Assembly: GCA_032622095.1 (NCBI GenBank)
Contig: CP136064.1
Coordinates: 44,904,989 to 44,968,988, forward strand
Length of the DNA stretch: 64,000 nt
Reading direction: 5' to 3'
Source of the DNA: Siphonodentalium dalli
Lineage: Eukaryota > Mollusca > Scaphopoda > Gadilida > Siphonodentaliidae
The position numbers and the translations under genes were made by a program. This document shows, piece by piece, positions 10,658 through 20,798 of this stretch (positions are counted from its first letter, which is position 1; each line of letters begins with the position of its first letter). The notes beneath the pieces are model-generated. The model did no database searches, had not been told where the DNA came from, and was given only the letters and a program-made list of their open reading frames with translations.

Positions 10658-13630
10658 TAAGCGACCTGTTTAACGAGGTTATGGGCCGGTACTTACCGCG
10701 GTGTTACCACCAAACTACCGCGGTTATCATTCTGTACCGCGACGGAGGGCGGTTGACCCGCGGTACTGGTACGGTATTTTTACCGTTGGTTACCGCATGT
10801 CACCGCGTTATTGGTGTTCGTTACCGCCATACACCGCGTTATTTTTTTCGTAACCGCGTTCAAATTACCGCTAACGGCCCTCCACCGCGGAGAGAACACG
10901 ACTGAAACAAGGCGTCACACGGTAGGTAAATGATTATGAATAACTTTTGTATTGAATGAATACCTGTAAGCTGCACGTAATTATGTATACGTAATGAATA
11001 TAAATGAATAATAATGCAATCGGATTACATATGAACATGTCGGGTTTACATGTAACATATTACAAATGTACACGTACATCACGTTTAATCACGTCGGCGG
11101 TTTTTGAACTCAGTTATAGTTGCTTACGGCGACTGGATTACGCAAAACACCATGGAGTAATAGTTTTGTTGTTAGCATCTATCTTACATATCGTCAAATG
11201 ATTTACGCACCCGATTCCTATGTCGGTTTCCAGTCATGCGGATTTTTTGTTTTGTTTGTGTTTCCGAAATCTAAATTTCTTATAAAATGGGAGAAGTAAA
11301 TCCTCCATTTATCTGAATTTGGTCGAAACAAGCGGGGACGGTGCATTAGTAACACTGAGTCCGATTTTAGTCTTAGAGGCCAGGGCGGCGATCATTGCAG
11401 AAATATTCATATTCGTTCAAATCTATAGTTTTGTTCATATGCCAAACACAATCGGCGCGTAAATAGTAATTTATTGTCGCCAAGACGTATGATTGTACGC
11501 ATGCGTGAAATAGTAAAGCAATTTACAAACATTTGCGCCTGAAGATTTCTTGTCGGTGCTGGTCGGTGGGAATAAAATGTATAACTAAGAAAGCGTGGCA
11601 CATGTCATGCCGCAAAGTAAAGTTGTTATCATCACCAATGTGCGCGACAAAAGACACACGCAAAACACCAAACATTGAAAGACACAACGTTGTCAAATTA
11701 ATCAGACAGATTAGGCAAAAGATTCAACAGAAGTTTACTGATATTCTTCCATTTATTTCCCCCATAAGTCTATCAAATTTCAACATAGAATCATGTTTAT
11801 TAGGACAGCTGCTTTGTGCATGAGAAAATGTGTAAGTGAATATCTCTATTTCCTACTTCATAATCACATAGGATATCCACAATTATTTAACTGCAGTCTT
11901 TGATTTTGTTACGTGAACGTTCATTGAGCTCACGAGTGCGTGTCGGGCGGCATCGTTTGATGTGAAACTGCAACTTTTGGCGAGGGCGTGTACTTGTAGT
12001 TCTCGGTGGGTCGCAGTATAAATTATATCACATACCGGTATTCCTATATAATCCTTATTCGGAAGAAAACATGCATGGTGTTGGAAAGTTGACCTCTAAA
12101 TATGTTTGTTTGGTTATAATTCAAATTCAAATTCAAATTGTTTATTTGGTATAGAATCCAATATTAGATTATTACCAACACATATAAAGAACATAACAAA
12201 AGGACATTTACATCAATACATGTATACATTCAAGTACATAAAGTGAAATTGTAGGTTCTACAATAGAATAGAGGTTTGGTGGATCTTACTGATATTAAGT
12301 ACATGTTTGCCTATATTTTGTTATATTTTGATACCATCCCAATAGCAGGTTTCAGTTCGCAAGCTCATTCCTTATATACGGCAGAGGTTAACATTGTAAC
12401 ATAATTATTTCAAGTGATCGAATTCGGTGTGTTTTAGTCCGTGTTAGTTTATTCCCGATACGGTAGCAATAAAGAGCGTTTGTCTCACTTACTTTTGTGC
12501 GACAAATATTTATAAATAGCTATTACGTGCACAACATTTTAAAGATCGAATGAGACTTGTCTGTTTACAGCCACGTGGCGGTTCGCACATAATATTATTC
12601 GCAATACCAAAATAGATCGATAAATATCTGAACTACCTTCTGCGAGCATTATGTAAGCCAAACGGACGCATTGAAGTAATGGAAATACAAAGTGTCCAAA
12701 ACACCCATTCGCGCGTCACGTGTGTGGTTTTACTAATAGCACCATCAACAAAACACAATATAAAAAGACATGACGACATCTTAATTTCAGTGCCCCGTGC
12801 CCTATATTAACAAAGTCTGCCAGCTGCAGTATGTGTTTTTTTCCTGGATATACGGGAGTTCCACTTTGTGTCTTTTATTGTTAAGACAATAATTCCCGTT
12901 ATACGAACAAATGGTGTTTGTGATTTGCAGTTAATGAATGTCAATAAAGTTAATAACGATATTTATTCTGGGGACTATTTAAATAGTGTCGTTATCATTC
13001 AATTTAGGGATCACGTACATCTGAACATTGATATAAACTGTAGATACGGGATTTATCAAGCTGTCTAAAATGGCCGAAATCATTTGTCCCCTTCCCGATA
13101 ACCAAAACATATTACAAATAGTGTCATTTATGGGAATTTTTGGCAATAAAACGAGACTAGAAATGTTATTGTAATATTTTAATATTCACATTAATTGAAA
13201 AATGACTTTCTCAAAGTAACTAATACTTAATTTTACTTAATCTGGAAGCCCGTAATAATGGGCATATTTCCCAATACTCGGCTTTCATCTATTTCAATAT
13301 TTTAATAATACTCTTCACGGTACACAATCATGGACGGAATCGTGAGAACGGCTGTCCTATTTTGGAAGATTGACAATCAGCCATCGAATCCCGTCATTAA
13401 CCTCGTTACAAAAATGCTACCACGTAGCGGTAATGTCACCGCGTTTGTGCGGTGCATTACCGCGTGCCACCGAGCTACCAACATTCGTTACCGCTGGTAG
13501 TGCGGTGGTACCGTGAACGTCGCGGTGGTACCGCGGTACGCGCGTGGTAGTGCAACCGCGAATCGGCAGTATGTCGCGGTAGTGCACCGCGGTATTAACG
13601 CATGTACACCTCGTTAAAACAGGTCGCTTA
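10658..13630. mobile_element. TA-bounded 3-kb element with ACCGCGGTA-rich ends
   Basis: The inverted ends are AGCGACCTGTTTAACGAGGT at 10660 and its near reverse complement ending at 13628 (one or two mismatches), each bounded by TA. About 200 bp inside each end is packed with ACCGCGG and GCGGTA words in both orientations (10690-10870 and 13413-13600), typical of subterminal transposase-binding repeats. The interior holds only short frames, so it is non-autonomous. It sits inside the hAT-like element. TA duplication would fit the Tc1/mariner group or other TA-users; the family is not resolved. Confidence 0.6.
12119..12310 (-). mobile_element. LINE 3' end fragment with microsatellite tail
   Basis: Read on the minus strand, the segment ends ACCAAATAAACAATTTGAA and then repeats TTTGAA. 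This matches the style of the LINE 3' end at 31790-31816 (ACAAATAAACAAT then ATC repeats). It is probably a severely 5'-truncated non-LTR copy of a related family; the 5' limit is not defined. Confidence 0.4.
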
Positions 13631-13976
13631 ATTTGAGCAGTGCTGTAGCTCAGGTCGATGAAAATGTTATTAATATGCGTTGGTATCATAATATATCTTC
13701 TCGAAAAAGCAATGTGGTCCGTTGAATTAATGAGAATGCAACTGTTGCCAATGATTTGATACAATGTGAATCAGTACAGCCAATTTCGAATTGAATTAAA
13801 TTAGATGAAAGATTCCGAATCGCATCTAATCAAATCGATCCGCATGGCCCTATTAAATCTGTCCAGTAATGTTTTTGTCAGTACGAATTAACTGCAGTAT
13901 GTTTTTATGCAAACAACCAAATTGCCAGTTCAGATTTCCTATTCATTACTTTAATTGGTAACTATTGTACCATTTG

Positions 13977-14365
13977 TTAACCCTTTACCCAACAAACCGG
14001 CCAAAACCGGCCAAATAAAGCTTCAACAGCCTAAAATATCTTCGGTCTGTCTCAATAGAACCATACAAATATGGATATCATTGGAACCGGCTCCTTGACC
14101 ACATTGTGATAGTTACAGTTATGCCCTGTGCCAATGCATTCTCTTATATATGCGAGTCGACCATAGGTCGCCTCGCATATATAAGAGAATGCATTGGCCT
14201 AAAAAAAATCTTTTTTTACCATTTTTTCTTACATTCTTTAACAATTTTATAATTTTTAATGTGTTAAGCCAATGCATTCTCTTATATATGCGAGGCGACC
14301 TATGGTCGACTCGCATATATAAGAGAATGCATTGGCACAGGGCCCTTCTGTTGGGTAAAGGGTAA
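13977..14365. mobile_element. TTAA MITE (piggyBac-type) carrying a double hairpin
   Basis: It starts TTAACCCTTTACCCAAC and ends GTTGGGTAAAGGG followed by TAA, with one T of the expected TTAA lost. TTAA duplication with CCC-type ends is the signature of the piggyBac superfamily. The left arm (ACCGGCC words, then CTTCAACAGCCTAAAATATC) matches the right arm of the element at 15429-15885, so the two are inverted copies of one family. No coding capacity. Confidence 0.75.
14126..14340. repeat. Double-hairpin element, copy 1
   Basis: Two hairpins (about 14130-14198 and 14268-14338) are separated by an A/T-rich spacer. Each arm carries CCAATGCATTCTCTTATA, then TATGCGAG, in alternating orientation. 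The loops are GTCGACCATAGGTCGC and its reverse complement. The whole is one extended palindrome closed by CTGTGCC and GGCACAG. Confidence 0.9.
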
Positions 14366-14369
14366 ACAA

Positions 14370-15060
14370 GTGATGGATCGCAACAGCAGTCTCAGTAAAA
14401 AATGCATTGGTCATACTTGATTGGACACTTTATGACGAAAAAATCACATGGCATCTATCAACTAACTTTTAAAAGACATATATCTCTTTGGGAAATAATG
14501 GCCATGTGTACAGCTGAAATTAGACCCCGGAGCTAGCTGATGTAGATGTAGAATGATTTGTTGGCATGTGCCCCGGAAATAAATAATAAAATATTAATTT
14601 GCATGCATGTTTTAAAAAAAAAATTGTTTGAGAAACTGGAAATTGACCTTGCATGGTCTAACATTAATTTTGTACTCTCTTTTTGTGGCTTCCTTAATGT
14701 TATGATAAGTCATCTCACTATTATAATTCTATATCAGTATATGTTTTTTGAAGAAGAATAACTACTATGGATACTTTGGGGTCTCTTCTGTAAATTTGGA
14801 CATAAAAAATTACCATCATAGAAATGGGAAATTTCCAAACAGGTATATCTTTTCCAATGATAGGCATTGATTAATATTCTCAGAATAGCACCATCTTTGA
14901 CAAACAAATATTTACCTTATACATGACATTTCACTGACCACTTATAACATCTTTTGACAACTGTCATTATTACATCCTTGTTATACCAGTTCCTATGTAT
15001 TTATGTGATACCATTGTGTCTAACTGGTATTATACAATCGTTGTTGCCATTAAAAATTAA
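14370..15060. other. Unassigned AT-rich sequence
   Basis: Nothing recognised between the TTAA MITE and the foldback element. Confidence 0.4.
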
Positions 15061-15064
15061 ATTG

Positions 15065-15254
15065 TACAGTAATGCCCTAATTAATCGACCCCTTAACCAC
15101 AACAGAATTATGGGTAACTTTTCAGGATTTAGTCGGAAATATGGCTTGTTGCCATTCATCGGAAAGCTCTCAAGCCATATTACCGACTAAATCCTGAAAA
15201 GTTACCCATAATTCTGCTGTGGTTAAGCGGTCGATTACTTAGGGCATTACTGTA
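15065..15254. mobile_element. TA-bounded foldback MITE (family F)
   Basis: It starts TA-CAGTAATGCCCTAA and ends with the reverse complement followed by TA. The arms run through TCGAC, TTAACCACA, CAGAATTATGGGTAA and GGATTTAGTCGGAAATATGG. CAGT ends with TA duplication fit the Tc1/mariner/pogo group. It is non-autonomous. Relatives lie at 18772, 28041, 44023 and 63655. Confidence 0.75.
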
Positions 15255-15428
15255 CTTGAGAATTAATCAGATCAAAATGAATTTCTTTTTTCAGGTGGAT
15301 GATTGACTCACGAGATGATTACATGGAAGATCGACTTTCGAAATTAGAAGATAAATTCAGTGTTTTTAAATGTCATACTATCATGAACTGCACAAGAACT
15401 TGCCCTAAAGTAATTATATTTAACTCTG

Positions 15429-15885
15429 TTAACCCTTTACCCAACAGAACGGACCTGTGCCAATGCATTCTCTTATATATGCGAGTCGACCGTAGGTCGC
15501 CTCGCATATATAAGAGAATGCATTGGCTTAACACATATTAAAAATGATAAAATTGTCAAAGAATGTAGAAAAATATTATAATTTTTTTTTTAAATGTAAG
15601 AAAAAATTATAATATTGTTAAAGAATGTAAGAAAAAATGGTAAAAAGTGTTAAAAAAGAATTTTTTTAGGCCAATGCATTCTCTTATATATGCGAGGCGA
15701 CCAAAGGTCGACTCGCATATATAAGAGAATGCATTGGCACAGGGCATAACTGTAACAATGTGGTCAATGAACCGGTTCCAATGATATCCATATTTGTATT
15801 GTGTTATTGAGACAGACCGAAGATATTTTAGGCTGTTGAAGCTTTATTTGGGCGTTTTTGGCCGTTTTGTTGGGTAAAGGGTTAA
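15429..15885. mobile_element. TTAA MITE (piggyBac-type), inverted relative
   Basis: Perfect TTAA on both sides, with ends CCCTTTACCCAAC and GTTGGGTAAAGGG. It belongs to the same family as 13977-14365 but in the opposite orientation, and also carries a double hairpin. Confidence 0.85.
15455..15742. repeat. Double-hairpin element, copy 2
   Basis: Two hairpins with the same arms and loops as copy 1, closed by CTGTGCC and GGCACAG. The A/T-rich spacer is longer (about 140 bp). Confidence 0.9.
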
Positions 15886-15889
15886 TGCA

Positions 15890-16415
15890 AGTGTTGACCA
15901 GATTCGGACAGGTCATGCACATCCTGATTTCAATTATTAGGTCTTAAAAATGCTTGTGTTTGGGATTTTCATTATTAATAACTCTCCAATAATGAGATTT
16001 TGTATGTCAAAACAATTGTTATGTAAACATTACTATTACAGTGGAATCACCGATAAAATTCCAATTAGTGCAATAAGAGAGACCGAAGTTTAATCAAAAC
16101 TTTATAGTAAACTTTGGAAAAAGTCAAAATATTCCGAAAATCATATTCAGACTAAAATGTTTGGACTTGCTACATAATTACTGATGTTTGTTGACAACTC
16201 AATGTAACAGTTTTGTTTACATAACAATGGTTTCACCATGCGACCATGTGAAATTTCATTATTGGAGAACTATCAATAATGAATATGAGAATAAAGTTTA
16301 TCTTATTTTCTATATTCTTCTTTGTTGTGATGTTTTTACAGACTTTTATACTTTTTGAATGTTTATCCACTGTAAGTGCCTTGGGAAACCAATTACTAGT
16401 TTGAGATGATTTACA
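15890..16415. other. Unassigned AT-rich sequence
   Basis: No gene or repeat recognised. Confidence 0.4.
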
Positions 16416-17006
16416 TTAAAGGGGTACTGTATGCCAAATGTTGTTGTTGGTTTCTATAGTCTCCGAGTCGGAGAATAAGGTAACAATTTTTTCATTATTT
16501 GAAAGTCTGTTGAGTACGAAGTAGTGTTACGGATGACAAATTTACCGGAATGCAAAAATACAAATTGTCGTTGTCGAGTAATTTTTGTACAGTTTTCAAC
16601 CAAATGAATCAAATAAAAGTTATATTATAGGCATACTAGTCCCATATAATCATTTAAGTTATTGTATCGTCGCTAGTCAGTGAGTGGCTTGAGTGTTCTC
16701 CCTGTATCATCATAATATTTTAAGCGATCGTGTGTGCAATCGGTTTAACAATCCAGTATCCCGCAATTACTTTGTTTGATTACGGAAATTCGTAATTTAA
16801 TTGACGCCATTTTATGGCTCCAGTCATAAATTCAATTTATATCAAATTATTAACTTTTAAATTATTAAATTTTAAGATAGCCTATTAACCTGAGCGTTTA
16901 CAGAATACATCTTCGACTCAAATTACTTATGTTTCTATATATTATCGATATTAGATCGTTGTTGTCACCGGAAATTTAATGAAAATGGCGTACATTACCC
17001 CTTTAA
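16416..17006. mobile_element. TTAA-bounded MITE, AGGGGTA type
   Basis: It begins TTAA-AGGGGTACTGTATGCC. The right end, reverse-complemented, reads AGGGGTAATGTACGCC, followed by TTAA. Interior words such as CCAGTCATAAATTCA recur in the MITE at 32316-32655. TTAA ends suggest a piggyBac-type mover. Confidence 0.7.
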
Positions 17007-17009
17007 ACT

Positions 17010-17473
17010 TAATATTAATAACCCACTCATTAGGGGCAGGCCAGCTAACCAATGAACGAACTGAAGCAGGTCCCGCTCTGGTTTAAGAACATGTTCTTAT
17101 ACTCATCATTTTAATAAGCTGGCTGGTAGATATTTTAAGCCTAGATTCGTTGAGGTCATTGCGGGTTCAATTATCTTGCCCAAGGAACAAACTTTCCGGA
17201 ATCCTGGATTGACGAAAAATGAATTCCTTGGAAGGGAATCAACTTTGCAGGAGTTTGGAAACAACTGTCATGCTTCGATGCTCACAGACCAGTCACTGCT
17301 GGAAAAACCTAAAACACTGTCCTCCCCTTCAACTCATGTGACCAGTGTTAATCTTTAAGGAATAATCTTAATTTCCTAATGTAATTTACACAGTTTAAAA
17401 GCATCAAGCTGAATCACCAAACTAATAAATCGCACAGCTATTTATAAACAGTTTCTGATTTTGCACGTTGCCT
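17010..17473. other. Unassigned sequence
   Basis: A 60-codon plus-strand frame (17176-17358) is not supported by any motif and I treat it as chance. Confidence 0.4.
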
Positions 17474-18600
17474 TTAACCCTTTCAACCCGGGAGACCGGA
17501 ATACCGGTCCGATCCTTATTTTCCTATATCCCGGGAGACCGGAATACCGGTCCGGAAACCATACGATTTTTGACACAGAAATACAGCATAATAAACGCAC
17601 ATATCCATAAGAATTGTACTTCTACATTGCACACACGAGTCCCCGGTTTACCACTGTGACTTTGGCTGTCGAACTGGCTACAGAGGCATATTAAAATAAA
17701 AAGTAAGTTTTTTATCGTTTTTATCGTCGGCTAAGGAGATCAATTTCGTTAGAAATATTGCGAACAAAGCACACATTAAATATATTTTTGCTTGTAATAA
17801 GTCACAATTTCGTTACCATGACTTTAGCAGCTAAATTTGTGATGGGGGGGAGGGTTTGTTGTTTCGCGCATGCGCAGAGACGGATTTTGAAAAAAGCTTT
17901 TTTATCCTCAAAGGAGAAGCATTTCTCTATAAATAACGTGACCACGTGGAGCCACAATATATAATAATATAATGTACATGTATATTGGGACTAGAATAGA
18001 CTGTCTCTCTGAAATAATATGTGACACGTTTCACAACACGCTATAGTACAGGTAGCACATGCGCAGATGTGACATACCGGTCCGGTACTTAACTATATAT
18101 GGTCCATATATATGAGCATGTATATATGAGCCTATATATGAGCCTATATATGAGCACATGCGTTTAACGTATATTAGGTTGCGTTTGAGTACTTGAAACG
18201 GCGGAGAAGAAACTCCATATAATTACACACAAAGTATGTGCACTAGATTCACTCTTCTGGCTAAATATGTCTAACATTTCACAATAAGGCGCTCACTGAA
18301 TCGAAAACACCATTTCCTAGCTCTTATTTATGACGATAAAAGCTATAATTGCATTTAACCTTCAATACCGGGTAGTTGCCTAGCAACCATTACCAGGGAG
18401 TGATCATGTGGCAAAGTATCCCGATTTTAAAATACTCAGTGGTCCATGGAGAACATACACATAAAGTTTCAGAGCCGTGGAGCTACTTGAACATAACCAA
18501 CAGCATGCTCATAAACACGTGTCTGCAATAGGTCAAAATACCCCCGGGGGGCCGGGTCAGGGTACAGCTCTCTGTAGGGAGCCAGGCTTCAAAGGGTTAA
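17474..18600. mobile_element. 1.1-kb TTAA-bounded element
   Basis: It begins TTAACCCTTTCAACCCGGG and ends AAAGGGTTAA, with intact TTAA at both limits. Near the left end GGGAGACCGGAATACCGGTC is repeated twice; near the right end lies a CCCCCGGGGG palindrome. No transposase frame. A non-autonomous piggyBac-type element is the best fit. Confidence 0.7.
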
Positions 18601-18771
18601 ACTGTGTAATTATATTAGGAAGCCGAGATTATCAATTATAATTGTATCTCCTTGACAATTATCAACCTGAAAATGCATTTTTAGTTGGAAATATTATTAA
18701 ATATTGGGAACTTTATTGTGACATTGCCACGGCATCGCACTTCCACCCTAATGTTATTCCTATTATATTAA

Positions 18772-19107
18772 TACAGTAATGCTCTAAATAATCGACTCCT
18801 TAACCACAGCAGAATTATGGGTAATTTTTCAGGATTTAGTCGGAAATATGGCTTTTTGCCATTCATTGGAAAAGCTCTCGGTGAGAGCTTTCTGATGAAT
18901 GGCAACAAGCCATATTTCCGACTAAATCCTGAATATGGGTAATTTTTCAGGATTTAGTCGGAAATATGGCTTGTTGCCATTCATTGGAAATCTCTTGGTG
19001 AGAGCTTTCCGATGAATGGCAACAAGCCATATTTCCGACTAAATCCTGAAAAATTACCCATAATTCTGCTGTGGTTAAGGAGTCGATTATTTAGAGCATC
19101 TACTGTA
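18772..19107. mobile_element. Foldback MITE (family F) with two hairpins; duplication boundary
   Basis: TA-CAGTAATGCTC at the left, ACTGTA at the right. It holds two successive hairpins built from GGATTTAGTCGGAAATATGG arms. The start of the 16-kb duplication lies at 18997-19000, the loop of the second hairpin. The right half of this hairpin is repeated at the copy A/B junction (34976-35086). Confidence 0.8.
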
Positions 19108-19857
19108 CATTAACATTTTGGAACTCATCATAAACTCATGTTTCTCTTTCAGGGACTAAATCCAGGATTAGCTATTGGAGAAATCAAGAAACTGATGATC
19201 GCTTATGATAAAAGCAAAGTGTCTTCTGCACACGCCTAACAATGAAGTCTGTTCTTCAAACGTAGCTGAGGGGACATCCCCTAACTCTCAAGCAAGAATT
19301 CAGTCCTTCATAATCTCCAATGAGGGACCATGGGATTATGAGTTTATTTCACTCAGAAATGTGGGATTGATCTTTAAATTTTTTTATCTTCAGTTGGTTA
19401 CCTAAAGCCACACAGAGTGTTATAATCTCATCAAATTGTGAATTTGTTATGATTTGTGAATTAAAATAGGACTGAAAATGCATACTTCTACCTGCTTCGA
19501 CCAGGGAATTAGATTCCTTAAATTTGGGCCACAATGGACCGCGGATCTACCAGGCAGTAGAGGTCGGCCTGGTCATGGTTTTTAACTGATTAAAAATTTA
19601 CCCAACAGACATGCAACAGATTGAATGCGAATGTTGCACATGCTGGGTTTTGGGACCAATACTTGCATGCTTAAGAAATGTGGTAATTGACTTTGCGTGG
19701 CCGAACCTATGTGTGGCTTTAGAAGAAGAATATTGTCAGTGGTATTGCAACTACATCACCATCTGATCTTCATTGAATTCTATTAAATTGAAACCTCAAG
19801 TTCAAGTTAAAAAATTTACCCTTTCATGATGAAGCTGCACTGGTGCAGCATTGAAGA

Positions 19858-19936
19858 ACCTGTGCCAAAGCATTCTCTTATTTATGCGAGTCTCCCACAG
19901 GGAGGTAAATATATTAGAGAATCCATTGGCACTGGG
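19858..19936. repeat. Degenerate single hairpin of the double-hairpin family
   Basis: CCTGTGCCAAAGCATTCTCT, then ATGCGAG, a short loop, and a decayed return arm ending CCATTGGCACTGG. Confidence 0.7.
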
Positions 19937-20798
19937 TTTTTGCAAAATATCAGGAAGCTTCAGTCTCGAAAGGGTTAAATCATCTCTCAATTCAATATAA
20001 AAGAGAATCAATTGATGATCTCGGTCTTTATTTTGTATGGCTTTTGGTTCCAATAGTTTTGCTGTATTTATGCCACTAATCATGCAATGATATAGAGGCA
20101 TTTAAGTTTATCGCCACAACGGTAGCCTGATATATATTTATGGTGCACATCGCTGATATTGTGAACTAACTAGTTTATTTGTTAAGATATCTTATGTAAG
20201 TTATTTCTCAATGTAATGTAGCACATCACATATGTTTAGATTGATTTAAAATACAAGGTATGGAAAAACTTATATGTGTTTCGTTATTTGTAGTGAGTTT
20301 TAACTTCCCATTCATTTCCTAGCCGTGACAAATGAGGACAACCTAATATTTGGTCGAGTTTCCTCCCAGATTCTTCACCAGGTGGCTATTTCGCAACGTA
20401 AGCATCGGGGGCGAGATTTAACTGGAATCGCATTGTATTTTCGATGTGATTTCCAATTTCTGCAAACCAATTTACAATGAAAAAACATGTATTGGTAGAG
20501 AATGCTATACAAAATTTACCCAGTGCTGCAAAATGCTATGCAAATTTAAAACATTAAATCAAGCCCTGGTAAGCGCCATAACTTTAACAAACGAAATCCG
20601 ATTTTCAAACAAATTTGAATCATGACTTCTACTTATGAATCTCTTGGATGACTTTGAAAACCAGTCCTATTTTTAAATTCTATTAATTTTGCTCTCTATC
20701 ATGCATCTCAATTCAAATTTCACCTGCAGTCTGTTAATCAAGCATAGGCTAGCACAGTGAGACCACTTGGGAGTAACATGCAGAATTCTTCAGTTTTT

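Larger units (their letters stand above)
10252..13860. mobile_element. hAT-like non-autonomous element (outer)
   Basis: The left end reads GGGCCCTGCGAATCG; the reverse complement of the right end reads GGGCCATGCGGATCG. They are flanked by TTCAATCT (10252-10259) and TTAAATCT (13853-13860), an 8-bp near-duplication matching at 7 of 8 positions. Both ends are rich in GAATCGAATC-like words, a style I know from hAT ends. An 8-bp target duplication and short inverted repeats are established hAT features. No transposase frame was found. A second element occupies most of its interior. Confidence 0.5.

Noticed and set aside
10648-10905. Plus-strand frame of 85 codons, and a similar minus-strand frame at 13417-13764
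   Set aside because: Both run through the ACCGCGGTA-rich ends of a transposon and are not conserved as protein.
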